Made by a program: the position numbers and the translations under genes. A stretch of DNA of 64,000 nucleotides from Paenisporosarcina quisquiliarum. GTDB lineage: Bacteria > Bacillota > Bacilli > Bacillales_A > Planococcaceae. Every line of letters begins with the position of its first letter. Position 1 is the first letter of the stretch. The notes beneath the pieces are model-generated. The model was not told the origin of the DNA. It made no database searches and saw nothing but the letters and a program-made list of their open reading frames with translations. Below, piece by piece: positions 35,825 through 46,344 of the stretch. The stretch spans positions 186,001 through 250,000 of the forward strand of contig NZ_JAMKBJ010000002.1 of NCBI RefSeq assembly GCF_027563315.1, in the 5' to 3' direction.

Positions 35825-35929
35825 ATGTTAACTCCTTTAAACGTTTGTAGCTTGTACGTTTGAAACGGATTATGGTTTCAAAAATTTATTTCAAGACATG
35901 AAGATTAGTCGAACAATCAACCACCAAGC

Positions 35930-38293
35930 TTATTTTAATTCTACAACTGTTACGCCGTGTCCACCTTCGCCGGCTTCCCCAAATCGGTAACTTTTCACGC
36001 GGGAGTGATTCTTCAAAAACTGCTGAATCCCTTGTCTTAATGCTCCCGTGCCTTTTCCGTGAATGATGGATACTTGATGGTAACTGGATAATACCGCGTC
36101 ATCAATGTATTTCTCAGCTCGCAAAATGGCGTCTTCGTAACGTTCTCCACGTAAATCCAGTTCCAGTTTTACATACGTGTCGCGACCTTTGACATGTGTC
36201 ATCGCTACGGTTTGTTTTGGTTTTTCCGGCTTGATGTATTCCAGGTCCGTTTCAGGCAACTTCATTTTCAGAATGCCAATTTGGACACTCCACTCTGTGT
36301 CTGAAACTTTATCAAGCAACGTACCTTTTTGTCCGTAACTCAATACTTTGACCTCGTCACCCTGCGTCAGTGTCATCTCACGTTCTTTAATTTGCTTTTG
36401 TTTTTTCAGTACTGAGTTTTCCGGAGCAGCTTTTTCAAGGCGTTTGCGCACATCAATCAATTCATGGTCTTTAATGACGTGTTGTGCATTTTTTTGCATA
36501 TGGCGAAGTTCAGTAATAATGCTTTCGGCTTCTCGTTTCGCTTCGTCCACAATTTTCCGTGCTTTGTCTTTCGCTTTTTGTTCAAGCTTTTCTTTTTGTT
36601 CTTCCAACTCTTTCAGCTGGGCTGTCAGATCTGCTTGAATTTTTTCCGATTCCACGAGCAATGCATGGGACTGTTCCGCATCTTTTTCCGACTGCTTACG
36701 GCTCACTTCAAGTGATGCAATCATTGACTCTACTTCGTGACGATCTGTACCAGTAAATGATTGTGCATGCTTAATAATGTGCTGTGGCAAACCAAGTCTT
36801 TTTGAAATCTCGAATGCATTACTGCGTCCGGGAACTCCGATTAACAATTTGTAAGTCGGACTTAAAGATTCCACGTCAAATTCAACGCTGGCGTTTGCGA
36901 CACCCGGTCGGTTATAACCATATGCTTTCAGTTCAGGGTAATGCGTCGTGGCCATCACGCGTGCACCTCTGCCATGCACTTCATCCAAAATAGAAATGGC
37001 TAAGGCAGCACCTTCCTGAGGGTCTGTTCCTGCACCAAGTTCATCAAATAACACGAGGCTGCGATCATCAAACTTCGATAATATATCCACAATGTTAACC
37101 ATGTGGGATGAGAATGTACTCAAACTTTGTTCTATCGATTGTTCGTCTCCGATATCTGCGAAAATTTGATCAAAAACGGTTATTTCTGAACCATCCAGTA
37201 CAGGAATCGGCAATCCTGCCTGGGCCATTAACGTACATAATCCCACTGTTTTCAGGGTGACTGTTTTACCACCTGTATTCGGTCCGGTAATAACAATCGC
37301 TGTAATATCGTCGCCAAATTCAATTGTGTTGGCTACCGCTTCCTCAATATTTAACAATGGATGACGAGCCTTTACCAATCGAATCACGCCAGTGTCATTT
37401 ACAGTAGGCTTTGTACATTTATTGGCTTGTCCATATTTTGCTTTCGCTAAAATGACATCGATTTCACCCAGAATCTGGACCAGCACAAATATATCGTGAG
37501 CAACAGCCTGCACTTCCAGGGACAATGCCAACAAGATGCGTTCGATTTCTTCTTGCTCTTTCATTTTCAGTCTACGAATTTCGTTGTTTGCCTGCACGAC
37601 AGCATCTGGTTCAATAAACAACGTTTGCCCTGAAGAGGACTGATCATGGACAATCCCACCATAATTTCCACGGTACTCCTGTTTTACAGGGATAACGAAA
37701 CGATCGTTTCGAATCGTTATGATGGAATCTGATAACATTTTGGATGCGTTTTTCCCGCGTGTGTAACTTTCCAACTTTTCACGAACACGGCTTTCCTGTG
37801 CACGCAACTGCTGACGAATTGTGCGTAGCTGAGTGCTGGCACTGTCTAGTACGGCACCGTTGTCATCAATACAAGCGATGATTTCGTGTTCTAATGCTGT
37901 AAGAATCGGCAATGCTTGTTTGCGCTCTAAGAAGTAGGGGATTTTAATATCTTCTGATTCCTCTACTGCTTCAAAAAATTGACGTAATATACGGCTGGCA
38001 CGAATTGTGCTGGCAATTTCCATCAATTCAGTCGGGCTTAGCATACCGCCAATTTGAGCTCGTTTGGCATGCCCACGCACGTCAAAAATACCGCCCATCG
38101 GTACATTTCCCCTTACACGCAGTACAGAAAGCCCTTCATCCATTTCATCCAGAAGTTTAACTACAGTATCCAAATCTATTGATGGTTCAAGTAAATCCAA
38201 ATGTGTACGGCCAAGTGATGATGTGCAAAAACTGGCCACTTGCTCTCTCACTTTATCAAATTCAAGTGTTTTCAATGCGCGTTTGGCGATCAT
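35930..38293 (-). CDS. mutS2: endonuclease MutS2
   Basis: MutS-like ATPase without mismatch-binding domains. In Bacillus it acts in recombination and ribosome rescue after collisions. Core MutS helices lead to Walker [15 protein letters not shown] and Walker [17 protein letters not shown], then a long Lys/Glu coiled coil (about 520-640), a KOW-like segment, and the C-terminal Smr domain ([25 protein letters not shown]). The 787 residues match the family; GGAGGTG precedes the ATG. The next gene upstream is polX, 15 bp away. Confidence 0.96.
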   Translation of the reverse strand: MIAKRALKTLEFDKVREQVASFCTSSLGRTHLDLLEPSIDLDTVVKLLDEMDEGLSVLRVRGNVPMGGIFDVRGHAKRAQIGGMLSPTELMEIASTIRASRILRQFFEAVEESEDIKIPYFLERKQALPILTALEHEIIACIDDNGAVLDSASTQLRTIRQQLRAQESRVREKLESYTRGKNASKMLSDSIITIRNDRFVIPVKQEYRGNYGGIVHDQSSSGQTLFIEPDAVVQANNEIRRLKMKEQEEIERILLALSLEVQAVAHDIFVLVQILGEIDVILAKAKYGQANKCTKPTVNDTGVIRLVKARHPLLNIEEAVANTIEFGDDITAIVITGPNTGGKTVTLKTVGLCTLMAQAGLPIPVLDGSEITVFDQIFADIGDEQSIEQSLSTFSSHMVNIVDILSKFDDRSLVLFDELGAGTDPQEGAALAISILDEVHGRGARVMATTHYPELKAYGYNRPGVANASVEFDVESLSPTYKLLIGVPGRSNAFEISKRLGLPQHIIKHAQSFTGTDRHEVESMIASLEVSRKQSEKDAEQSHALLVESEKIQADLTAQLKELEEQKEKLEQKAKDKARKIVDEAKREAESIITELRHMQKNAQHVIKDHELIDVRKRLEKAAPENSVLKKQKQIKEREMTLTQGDEVKVLSYGQKGTLLDKVSDTEWSVQIGILKMKLPETDLEYIKPEKPKQTVAMTHVKGRDTYVKLELDLRGERYEDAILRAEKYIDDAVLSSYHQVSIIHGKGTGALRQGIQQFLKNHSRVKSYRFGEAGEGGHGVTVVELK

Positions 38294-38308
38294 AAAAAAA
38301 CACCTCCA

Positions 38309-40009
38309 TTACTTCAAGTATTTTATCAATTTCTCATAGGACCATGTATTGACAATCATATCTTTTTTCAACCATGCTTTTTGTCCATATTTCACGCCGA
38401 TGTCCATAAATCGCAATTGATCTATGCTGTGTGCATCGGTATTAATGGCAATCGGAACATTAAGCTTTTGTGCTTCCTCTAAATATTCAGTCGCCAAATC
38501 CAGGCGATGAGGATTTGCATTCAACTCAAGGATTTTACCATACTCCGCAGCCCATTTAATTAGCTGATGGACATCAGGATCATAACCATTTCGTTGTCCG
38601 ATAATACGGCCAGTCGGATGGGCAATCATATCGACATGAGGATTTTTCATGGCCGTCAATAACCGTTCCATGATTTTTTCCTGTGTTTGGCTGAAACTTG
38701 AATGAATGGAGGCAATGACAAAGTCCATTTCTTCAAGTAATTCATCATCAAAATCAAGTGAACCGTCAGGCAGTATGTCCATTTCAGTTCCAGCCAATAT
38801 TTTAATGTCTGGGTAATTTTTTTGAATTTCTCTTATTTCAGCCATCTGCTGACGCAAGCGTTCAGGAGATAACCCGTTTGCGACACGCAAATAATGAGAG
38901 TGATCGGTGATGGCTATATGTGTGTACCCTTTAGCAAGGCAAGCTTCGATCATTTCACTTAATGAATGCGCACCATCTGACCACGTTGTATGCATATGCA
39001 AATCCGATTGAATGTCACTGACATCAATAAGTGTTTCCAGTTCTTCTTGACGGTCAAACTCCCTAGAATCTTCTCGGACAGGTGGCGGAAAATAAGGAAG
39101 GCCAAAATGGGCGAAGAAATCTTCTTCCGACTCGAATGTTTGATTCGAGCCATCTTCTTGTTCCACTCCGTATTCACTGATTTTCTTTCCTTGTGCTTTG
39201 GCAATCTGGCGCAACTTCACATTATGGTCTTTCGAGCCTGTGAAATGGTGTAAAGCAGTCGTGTAAGCTGCGGGTTCAACCAGACGGAAATCTACATCAA
39301 TTAATTCTTCATAATCGATCGTAACGGAAACTTTCGTGTCTCCAGCGGCAATAATTTCAGATACGGGCAATGCTTTCAATAAAGTTTCCCGAACTGTAAC
39401 CACATCCGTGGTTGCGATAATGAAATCAAGATCTTTGCTCGTTTCTTTCACACGTCTGAAACTACCTGCCACAGAAAATCTATCTATTTCCTTAATTCCA
39501 CTTAATACGGCTTCGATGATGGTTACAGCTGTTTCTAAACGCCAAATCGGCAAACGGTCCGGTCTAGAATTGAATTGTTCCAATTCTTTCAGAATTTTCT
39601 CTTCCGTTTTTGCACCGAAACCTGCAAGTGAACGGACTTTCCCTTCGTCACACGCTTGTTTCAACGTCTCAGCAGAATCTACACCAAGTTCCTGGTATAG
39701 TTTGGCTATTTTCTTCCCGCCGAGACCAGGCAATTTCAACAAAGGCAATAGTCCACTTGGTACTGACTCTTCCAATTCCTGCAATACAGTTGATTTACCC
39801 GTTTCAATCAAGTCCTCGATTACTGAAGCCGTACCTTTTCCGATGCCTTTAATTTTTGTGACATCATCCATTTCGGCTAGACTTCTTGCATCCAGTTCAA
39901 GTGCTTGAGCAGCTTTTCGGAAAGCTGATACTTTAAAAGGATTTTCTCCTTTCAGTTCCATATATAAAGCAATTTTCTCTAAAGTTTTAATGATGATTTT
40001 TTTATTCAA
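38309..40009 (-). CDS. polX: DNA polymerase X with PHP phosphoesterase domain
   Basis: Family X repair polymerase with 3'-5' exonuclease activity in its PHP domain. Helix-hairpin-helix motifs (VTKIKGIGKGTASVIEDL, LLKLPGLGGKKIAKL), the nucleotidyltransferase segment VAGSFRRVKETSKDLDFIIATTD and DVDFRLVEP, then PHP motifs DLHMHTTWSDG, ITDHSHYLRV and AINTDAHSI are visible. The start is a TTG (MNKKIIIKTLEKIA) 7 nt after GAGGG, giving 566 residues. It pairs with mutS2 as in B. subtilis. Confidence 0.94.
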   Translation of the reverse strand: MNKKIIIKTLEKIALYMELKGENPFKVSAFRKAAQALELDARSLAEMDDVTKIKGIGKGTASVIEDLIETGKSTVLQELEESVPSGLLPLLKLPGLGGKKIAKLYQELGVDSAETLKQACDEGKVRSLAGFGAKTEEKILKELEQFNSRPDRLPIWRLETAVTIIEAVLSGIKEIDRFSVAGSFRRVKETSKDLDFIIATTDVVTVRETLLKALPVSEIIAAGDTKVSVTIDYEELIDVDFRLVEPAAYTTALHHFTGSKDHNVKLRQIAKAQGKKISEYGVEQEDGSNQTFESEEDFFAHFGLPYFPPPVREDSREFDRQEELETLIDVSDIQSDLHMHTTWSDGAHSLSEMIEACLAKGYTHIAITDHSHYLRVANGLSPERLRQQMAEIREIQKNYPDIKILAGTEMDILPDGSLDFDDELLEEMDFVIASIHSSFSQTQEKIMERLLTAMKNPHVDMIAHPTGRIIGQRNGYDPDVHQLIKWAAEYGKILELNANPHRLDLATEYLEEAQKLNVPIAINTDAHSIDQLRFMDIGVKYGQKAWLKKDMIVNTWSYEKLIKYLK

Positions 40010-40165
40010 GTGTATCCCTCGTCCCCTGTCAGATTGGTTCAAAAAAGGTATTCCTATCCATGAAATAGCAGAATGAGTTTATAACAAATGTATAGAGTAT
40101 CGATTGAAAACTATTTAAAAAAGGTTGTGCTAAATGGTGCTATTGATATTCCGCAAAACAGCTAC

Positions 40166-40526
40166 GCTTTCCGTGGACTTGCGCTGAACTAACTCGGACT
40201 AAATGTCCGAGTGGATTTCAGCACTTCGCTGTTCCCACAGGAGTCTTCACTGTTTTGCTCCATATCACTAAATCGTAAGTTAGTTATTTCACTGCTTACT
40301 ATAATGATTGTAGTAGAATGCGGCGACTCCAGCGGAATCAGCGTGTCCCAACTAGACCCCGCAGTGAGCGACTTGTGCAAAATTATTTTTGCATAAGTCG
40401 TTTGCGACGAGTAACCGCAGGAGCACCATAAATGAACGAAGGCAAAGAACGTCACATCCTGTGACAATACCTTCGTGACCAACATCCTGTTGGCCCGAGG
40501 AGGCTAGTGGACCGCCCGCGGAAAGC
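40166..40526. repeat. composite hairpin repeat element, MITE-like
   Basis: About 360 bp bounded by inverted ends GCTTTCCGTGG (40166-40176) and CCGCGGAAAGC (40516-40526). Inside are separate hairpins: CTCGGAC...GTCCGAG at 40194-40212, GACTTGTGCAAAA...TTTTGCATAAGTC at 40371-40400, GTCACATCCTGTGAC at 40452-40466 and CCAACATCCTGTTGG near 40479-40493. Phrases such as CGACTCCAGCGG, GACCCCGCAGTGAGCGA and CGAGGAGGCTAGTGGACCGC match a repeat I know to be dispersed through Bacillales genomes. There is no convincing gene. The rest of the 40010-40600 gap holds only AT-rich flanks. Confidence 0.75.
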
Positions 40527-40601
40527 GTCCGCATGGAACGAAAATCAACAATATCTCTTAACTGAACATAATAAAAAGAAACTATCTGACGCTTTAAAAA
40601 A

Positions 40602-40624
40602 ACTTCTCTCATGAAGAGAGAAGT
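40602..40624 (-). terminator. terminator after cvpA
   Basis: ACTTCTCTC and GAGAGAAGT pair around a 5-nt loop, followed by TTTTTTT on the minus strand, 4 bp beyond the cvpA stop. Confidence 0.85.
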
Positions 40625-40627
40625 CAC

Positions 40628-41167
40628 TTATTCAGTATAGATGTACCACCAGTTTTTAACCGTCTCTGATAAAAATGGTGTATTTTTAAGCATAGATTCC
40701 GCTAAATTTGAATGCTCGATCAAATTTTGGAAAGGCCCTATCGGCATAAGAGCAACCACGTAGATTAAAATAAACAATAATATGTAAAATTCGATGAAGC
40801 CTAAAAATGCACCAGCAATTCTACTAATGAATCCTAGTACTGGTAAGTATGAAAGGAAATCAAACATGGATGCGACTAACTGTAACGCAAATTTCACGAC
40901 AAAGAAGATGAGTGCAAATGCGATTAACTGATAAAACGTCTGATCCAGATCCAATTTATCGATTGCAAATGTCAGCCTTGAGCTTGAATCGACAGTCGGG
41001 TATGGAATCCACAGCACAAATTTTTCTGCGAGTGGTTTATAATAGGAGTAGGCAACGATGAGCGCAATTATGAATCCAGTCATATGGATCAATTGGACGA
41101 TTAATCCTCGTTTTGCACCTACAAAAATTCCTGCAGCTAATAATACTAAAATAATTATATCTAACAT
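40628..41167 (-). CDS. yshB: CvpA-family membrane protein (YshB)
   Basis: 179-residue polytopic protein with four hydrophobic segments (IIILVLLAAGIFVGAKRG, IHMTGFIIALIVAYSYY, LIAFALIFFVVKFALQLVASM, FLGFIEFYILLFILIYVVALM). The CvpA family is named for colicin V production but its general role is unknown. It starts 4 bp after zapA; the zapA-yshB-polX-mutS2 order is that of B. subtilis. Confidence 0.9.
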   Translation of the reverse strand: MLDIIILVLLAAGIFVGAKRGLIVQLIHMTGFIIALIVAYSYYKPLAEKFVLWIPYPTVDSSSRLTFAIDKLDLDQTFYQLIAFALIFFVVKFALQLVASMFDFLSYLPVLGFISRIAGAFLGFIEFYILLFILIYVVALMPIGPFQNLIEHSNLAESMLKNTPFLSETVKNWWYIYTE

Positions 41168-41171
41168 GTAT

Positions 41172-41432
41172 TCAACCCTTTAACCTTTTAATTTCTTCTT
41201 CCAGTTGTTCTACTTGTTCTTTTAATTTAACATATTCATGAACTGTGTTGACCGCAGTTAGTACCGCCAACTTAGAACTATCTAATGAGGGATTGTGCGA
41301 ATTGATTTCTCGCATTTTATCGTCAACCATAGAGGCCACGAGACGCATATGACCGCTCGTTTCCGAACCAACCATTTTATACGTTTGTCCATATATATCT
41401 ACTGAAACTCGTATTTTATGTTGCTCTGACAA
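41172..41432 (-). CDS. zapA: cell division protein ZapA
   Basis: 86-residue FtsZ-associated protein that promotes Z-ring bundling. The conserved N-terminus [38 protein letters not shown] and a C-terminal coiled coil ([21 protein letters not shown]) define it. It is divergent from rnhC, with the shared promoter region in 41433-41523, and leads the zapA-yshB unit. Confidence 0.95.
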   Translation of the reverse strand: MSEQHKIRVSVDIYGQTYKMVGSETSGHMRLVASMVDDKMREINSHNPSLDSSKLAVLTAVNTVHEYVKLKEQVEQLEEEIKRLKG

Positions 41433-41523
41433 AGGTTACCCTCCCCATCAAAAAATCCTATAAATTATCATACCATGAAATACCTGTACATGTGAATAAG
41501 TAGACACAGAAAGGAAAGTGTTC

Positions 41524-42459
41524 ATGTCGAACGTAGTTCTTCAACTATCTCCTACTCAATTAAAAGAAGTATTTTCCCATTATGCAAATAATAGAATCGA
41601 GCGTAACGCGCCAGGCGTTGTCTTCGCAGCTAAACTAGCAGACACCTCTATTACCGCATATAAATCTGGCAAAGTTTTGTTTCAAGGCAGTGGTTCTACA
41701 CGTGAAGCGATGCGCTGGGGGACCTTAGACGAGAAAGCAGCTAAAAAAGCGAGTTCCGCAAAAGGAGACACATTACCTGAAGGGTTCGCATTGAAATCCG
41801 TGATTGGTTCTGACGAAACGGGAACCGGAGATTTCTTCGGCCCGATGACGGTCGCTGCTTGTTACGTCCCTGCCGATAAAATCGAGCTGATTCAGTTCCT
41901 TGGTGTAAAAGATTCAAAAATGTTGACCGATGACCTTATGAGCAAAATAGCTCCTGATTTAAAAAATGCCTTAACGCACAGCATCTTGATTCTTGGCAAC
42001 GAAAAATATAACACGGTACAGGCAAAAGGTTGGTCGCAAGGGAAAATAAAAGCGTTGTTACATAACCAGGCATTGAAGCATGTACTTTCAAAAATCGCTC
42101 CTGAAAAACCCGAATACATCCTGATCGATCAGTTTGCCGAACGTGGAATTTACTACAATCACGTGAAAGCGGAAAAAGAGATCATCCGTGAAAATGTTCT
42201 TTTCTCAACAAAAGCAGAACAATTGCATGTTTCCGTAGCAGCAGCTTCCATTTTGGCACGCGTCGCGTTTCTAGAGGAAATGGATAAGCTCAGTGTCAAA
42301 GCTGGAGTAACCATACCAAAAGGCGCAAGTTCAAAAGTGGATGAAGTCGCAGCCCGTATTTACCTGAGCAAAGGCGAGGAATTTCTTTCATCCATTACGA
42401 AAAAACATTTCGCGAATACAGGAAAAGCTATGGCGATTGCTAAGAAGAAAAGATTTTAA
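41524..42459 (+). CDS. rnhC: ribonuclease HIII
   Basis: Removes RNA from RNA-DNA hybrids. An N-terminal TBP-like substrate-binding domain is followed by the nuclease core with catalytic IGSDETGTGDFFGPMTVAA (Asp/Glu cluster) and the GVKDSKML segment. The start at MSNVVLQLSPTQ follows AAAGGA by 8 nt; two codons upstream a GTG is less likely. The 311 residues match the family. It faces zapA divergently and pheT convergently. Confidence 0.96.
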   Translation: MSNVVLQLSPTQLKEVFSHYANNRIERNAPGVVFAAKLADTSITAYKSGKVLFQGSGSTREAMRWGTLDEKAAKKASSAKGDTLPEGFALKSVIGSDETGTGDFFGPMTVAACYVPADKIELIQFLGVKDSKMLTDDLMSKIAPDLKNALTHSILILGNEKYNTVQAKGWSQGKIKALLHNQALKHVLSKIAPEKPEYILIDQFAERGIYYNHVKAEKEIIRENVLFSTKAEQLHVSVAAASILARVAFLEEMDKLSVKAGVTIPKGASSKVDEVAARIYLSKGEEFLSSITKKHFANTGKAMAIAKKKRF

Positions 42460-42505
42460 TCGGTATACACTCCAATTTAATTTCATCCCATTACAATTCA
42501 AAAAA

Positions 42506-42548
42506 AGAGGTAGATTCTAAAGTGCCATGCACTCTCGAATCTACCTCT
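42506..42548. terminator. bidirectional terminator between rnhC and pheT
   Basis: AGAGGTAGATTC and GAATCTACCTCT form a strong stem; A and T runs flank both sides. It serves both convergent transcripts. Confidence 0.85.
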
Positions 42549-42555
42549 TCTCTAT

Positions 42556-44967
42556 TTATCCTCGAAGCTGCGCATTGCCTTCTTCTTCTAGTGCTTTAAG
42601 CACTTTCGAATGAGCTTTAACGACTTCTTCGTCTGTTAATGTACGCTCTGGATCTTCGTAAGTAAGTGAGAATGCCACGGATTTTTGACCCGCTTCCATT
42701 TTCTCTCCTTCGTATAAATCGAAGACGCGAACATCTTTTAGTAACTTGCCACCTGCTCTACGGATAATTTGCTGTAATTCACCTGCAGCTTGTGTGCGGT
42801 TTACTACTAACGCGATATCACGTGAAATGGATGGGAAACGTGGAACTGGCGTATATAGTAACGGCTCCAATGAGAAATTCAGTAACTTCGCCAAGTTCAT
42901 TTCCATTACGTACGTTTCTTTTAAGTCGCGTTTCTTTTGTTCGGTTGGATGTAATTGACCAACTACACCAACTACTTCATGCGCAAGTTTAATGGATGCT
43001 GTTCGTCCTGGATGTAATCCATCCTTTTGTGTTTGTTCAAATGTAACAAGATGATCTAATCCAAGCTTCGCAAACAAACCTTCGATGATTCCTTTTAATA
43101 CAAAGAAATCGACTGTTTTACGTTCGCCTTGCCAGCTATGGTCAAGCCATTTGCCAGTCATAACTGCCGCTACGTGCTCTTCTTCGTGTGGAAGACCTTC
43201 TGCTGTTTCACCAAGGAATACTGAACCCGTTTCAAACAAAGTCACGGAATCCGCTTTGCGCGCGACGTTGTAACTTGCCGCTTCCAATAAATGCGGAATT
43301 AATGATTGACGTAAAGTACTGCGCTCTTCGCTCATTGGCATTAACAGTTCTGTTACAGGTGCTGTCTCAAGAGCAAAGCTTTGTGCCAGTTCTTTTGACG
43401 TCAATGAGTACGTAATAGCCTGGTGCAAGCCGGCACCTTCCAGGAAATTACGGACAATGCGACGTTGTGCTTGATAAGGCGTCAAGCCACCCGGTGTCGA
43501 TTCCCCTTCAGGAAGAGTCATCGGGATATCATCATAACCGTAGATACGGGCAATTTCTTCCACGATATCTTCTTCAATTTGAATATCCTGGCGACGCGTT
43601 GGAGCTTTAATATAAAGCATGCCATTTGCTGCTTCGAAATCAAATTTCAAACGGCTTAAAATGGATGTCATTTCTTCCAAAGAAATTTTCATACCTAAGC
43701 GATTGTTGATGAAATCTGGTGAGACGATGACTTCTTTTTGAGTTTTATCTAACTCATCAAATTTCACGCTTCCTTGTAGCACTTCTCCACCTGCAAGCTC
43801 CGCAATCAGTTGAGCCGCACGTTCTGCAGCTGCTTCCACGCGGTTTGGATCTACGCCTTTTTCAAAGCGTGAACTTGCATCACTACGCAGATTGTGATCT
43901 TTTGATGTCTGACGGACAGAAGCGGGTTTGAAATAAGCTGACTCAATGACTATTGTTGTCGTGCCATCATGAACTTCTGAGTTTGCACCACCCATGACTC
44001 CTGCGATTGCTACTGGTTCTTGACCGTTTGTGATAACTAAATGATGAGCTTGTAATTCACGTTCCTGATCATCAAGTGTCATTATTTTTTCGCCTGCATG
44101 AGCTGCTCTGACAACGATTTCACCCGTTTGTAAACGATCGTAGTCAAATGCGTGAAGCGGTTGACCGTATTCCATCAGTACATAGTTCGTTACGTCAACG
44201 ACATTGTTATGAGGACGGACACCAGCTGCCATTAATCTTTGTTGTAACCATAATGGCGATTCACCGATGACAACGTTTTTAACGACTTTTGCCACGTACA
44301 TAGGGTTCGCATCCACGTCTTCCACGCGAAGTTTCAGAACGTTTTCAGCTACTTCATTTGATGAAGCATAGTTAATTTCAGGATACTTCATATCTTCAGA
44401 AAGAATGGCTCCTACTTCGTATGCCACGCCTAACATGCTCATCGCATCCGCGCGGTTAGGTGTCAAGCCTAACTCAAGAACTGTATCGTTTAAACCTAAA
44501 ATTCCAAGTGCATCAGCACCCGTTTGTGTATCTGCAGGTAAAACGTAAATCCCTTCAGCATACGCTTTTGGTACAAGCTTTCCTTCAATTGCAAGTTCCT
44601 GAAGGGAACAAATCATCCCGTTCGATTCTTCGCCACGAAGTTTCGCTTTTTTGATTTTCATGCCACCAGGTAAAACAGCTCCTGGACGAGCGACAATGAC
44701 TTTTTGACCTGCTGCGATATTCGGTGCGCCACAAATAATTTGCGTCACTTCTTCCCCGACATCCACTTGGCAAATCGATAATTTATCTGCTTCTGGATGC
44801 TTGCCGCATTCTAAAACATGACCTACTACTACGTTTGTCATGCCGTGGGAACGGTCGATAACTGCATCGACTTCAATTCCTGAACGTGTTATTTTCTCAG
44901 CGAGTTCAGCCGGAGCCAACCCTTTAGTATCAATATAATCTGCTAACCATTTTGTAGAAACGAGCAT
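42556..44967 (-). CDS. pheT: phenylalanine--tRNA ligase beta subunit
   Basis: Editing and tRNA-binding subunit of the (alpha-beta)2 synthetase. The N-terminal OB/EMAP-like tRNA-binding domain (VVVGHVLECGKHPEADKLSICQVDVG), B3/B4 editing region (RPHNNVVDVTNYVLMEYGQPLHAFDYD), B5 domain and C-terminal ferredoxin-like anticodon-binding domain (PRFPSISRDIALVVNRT) are present over 803 residues. It follows pheS by 12 bp; AAGGAGGAG precedes the ATG. Confidence 0.97.
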   Translation of the reverse strand: MLVSTKWLADYIDTKGLAPAELAEKITRSGIEVDAVIDRSHGMTNVVVGHVLECGKHPEADKLSICQVDVGEEVTQIICGAPNIAAGQKVIVARPGAVLPGGMKIKKAKLRGEESNGMICSLQELAIEGKLVPKAYAEGIYVLPADTQTGADALGILGLNDTVLELGLTPNRADAMSMLGVAYEVGAILSEDMKYPEINYASSNEVAENVLKLRVEDVDANPMYVAKVVKNVVIGESPLWLQQRLMAAGVRPHNNVVDVTNYVLMEYGQPLHAFDYDRLQTGEIVVRAAHAGEKIMTLDDQERELQAHHLVITNGQEPVAIAGVMGGANSEVHDGTTTIVIESAYFKPASVRQTSKDHNLRSDASSRFEKGVDPNRVEAAAERAAQLIAELAGGEVLQGSVKFDELDKTQKEVIVSPDFINNRLGMKISLEEMTSILSRLKFDFEAANGMLYIKAPTRRQDIQIEEDIVEEIARIYGYDDIPMTLPEGESTPGGLTPYQAQRRIVRNFLEGAGLHQAITYSLTSKELAQSFALETAPVTELLMPMSEERSTLRQSLIPHLLEAASYNVARKADSVTLFETGSVFLGETAEGLPHEEEHVAAVMTGKWLDHSWQGERKTVDFFVLKGIIEGLFAKLGLDHLVTFEQTQKDGLHPGRTASIKLAHEVVGVVGQLHPTEQKKRDLKETYVMEMNLAKLLNFSLEPLLYTPVPRFPSISRDIALVVNRTQAAGELQQIIRRAGGKLLKDVRVFDLYEGEKMEAGQKSVAFSLTYEDPERTLTDEEVVKAHSKVLKALEEEGNAQLRG

Positions 44968-44979
44968 GTGATCTCCTCC

Positions 44980-46017
44980 TTACACTTCCGTCCGGTGGAA
45001 TTGCGATACGAATCGCACATCATTTGTATAGAAATGACGAATGTCTTCCACTCCATATTTCAACATCGCAATACGTTCGGGTCCCATACCAAATGCAAAT
45101 CCTGACAGACGCTTCGAATCATATCCTGCCATTTCCAATACATTCGGATGTACCATACCGGCACCTAAAATTTCAATCCAACCTGTCTTTTTACATACGT
45201 TACATCCACTGCCGCCGCATTTGAAACAAGAAATATCCATTTCAACCGAAGGCTCTGTGAATGGGAAGAAACTTGGACGCAAACGAATTTCACGATCGTC
45301 TCCAAACATTTTCTTCGCAAATACGGATAACGTTCCTTTTAAATCACTCATGCGAATGTTTTCACCAATAACTAGTCCTTCAATCTGAGTGAATTGATGA
45401 GAGTGGGTCGCGTCATCACTATCACGTCGATACACTTTACCCGGACAAATGATTTTGATGGGTTCCCCACCTTTTGCTTCCATCGTGCGTGCTTGCACTG
45501 GGGATGTATGAGTGCGTAGTAAAATGTCTTCAGAAATGTAGAATGAATCTTGCATATCGCGAGCCGGATGCCCTTTTGGCAAGTTCAATGCTTCGAAGTT
45601 GTAGTAATCCTTTTCGACTTCAGGACCTTCTGCAATTTCATAACCCATGTTGATGAACAGGTCTTCGATTTCTTCCACCACACGAGTCAGTGGATGATGA
45701 TTTCCTGTTTTCACAGGACGTCCTGGTAATGTCACATCAATGGACTCATTTTCAAGTTGTTGTGCAATAGCTGCGTCTTCTAAAATAACGAGTCGCTCGT
45801 CGAGAACTGCAGTTACTTCTTCACGTACGACATTCACCAAAGCACCCATTTTTGGACGTTCTTCAGCTGGCAGTTTCCCCATGCCTTTTAACAAATCGGT
45901 AATCGGCCCTTTTTTTCCTAAATACGCAACACGTACGTCTTGCAATTCTTTTACAGTTGAAGCGGCTTGAATTTTACCAATCGCTTCATCTTTCAATTGT
46001 TGTAATTGTTCTTGCAT
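44980..46017 (-). CDS. pheS: phenylalanine--tRNA ligase alpha subunit
   Basis: Catalytic subunit of class II synthetase. The N-terminal coiled coil for tRNA binding is followed by motif 2 region [24 protein letters not shown] and motif 3 [18 protein letters not shown]; a [17 protein letters not shown] zinc-like segment is also seen. The start [14 protein letters not shown] gives 345 residues. Expression is under a T-box leader with a specifier readable as UUC. Confidence 0.97.
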   Translation of the reverse strand: MQEQLQQLKDEAIGKIQAASTVKELQDVRVAYLGKKGPITDLLKGMGKLPAEERPKMGALVNVVREEVTAVLDERLVILEDAAIAQQLENESIDVTLPGRPVKTGNHHPLTRVVEEIEDLFINMGYEIAEGPEVEKDYYNFEALNLPKGHPARDMQDSFYISEDILLRTHTSPVQARTMEAKGGEPIKIICPGKVYRRDSDDATHSHQFTQIEGLVIGENIRMSDLKGTLSVFAKKMFGDDREIRLRPSFFPFTEPSVEMDISCFKCGGSGCNVCKKTGWIEILGAGMVHPNVLEMAGYDSKRLSGFAFGMGPERIAMLKYGVEDIRHFYTNDVRFVSQFHRTEV

Positions 46018-46047
46018 GTGTACATCTCCTTCCAAAAAATAAAAAAA

Positions 46048-46307
46048 CCCCGCCCCTATAAAAGGGACGAGGAACAATTTCGCGGTACCACCCTGATTAC
46101 TACGCTGAGTATCCAGACGTAATCACTTCATTGAATTAACGGCTCTTCACCGGCGCACCTTTACAGCATATGCTGGTCCTGATGGCAGCTAACGGGGTGA
46201 ACTTCGATGAATCTTTACTGTTTGCACTCACAGTCTTGATGCAAACTTCCTGAAATAAAGGATTTCATGTACTCTTCCCGATCACAGCTTTTACATGTAT
46301 CGAATTA
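46048..46307 (-). ncRNA. T-box riboswitch, tRNA-Phe responsive
   Basis: The conserved T-box GGGTGGTACCGCG is at 46081-46093 (minus strand) followed by the terminator CCTCGTCCC...GGGGCGGGG and a T-run (46048-46072). A stem I with ...CGAAGTTCACC offers UUC as the specifier. Uncharged tRNA-Phe should stabilise the antiterminator and allow pheST transcription. Confidence 0.93.
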
Positions 46308-46313
46308 GTATCT

Positions 46314-46342
46314 ATTATACGCTCGATTTACTGTTTCATCAA
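46314..46342 (-). promoter_or_regulatory. sigma-A promoter of pheST
   Basis: TTGATG (46337-46342) and TATAAT (46314-46319) on the minus strand, 17 bp apart, just upstream of the T-box and a few bp beyond the end of the upstream gene. Confidence 0.75.
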
Positions 46343-46344
46343 CT

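Noticed and set aside
36348-36756. Long plus-strand frames opposite mutS2, and similar ones opposite rdgB, polX and others
   Set aside because: Antisense shadows of coding sequence, with no signals or family resemblance.
40189-40485. 98-residue frame in the polX-cvpA gap
   Set aside because: It is built from the hairpin repeat element and has no start signal.
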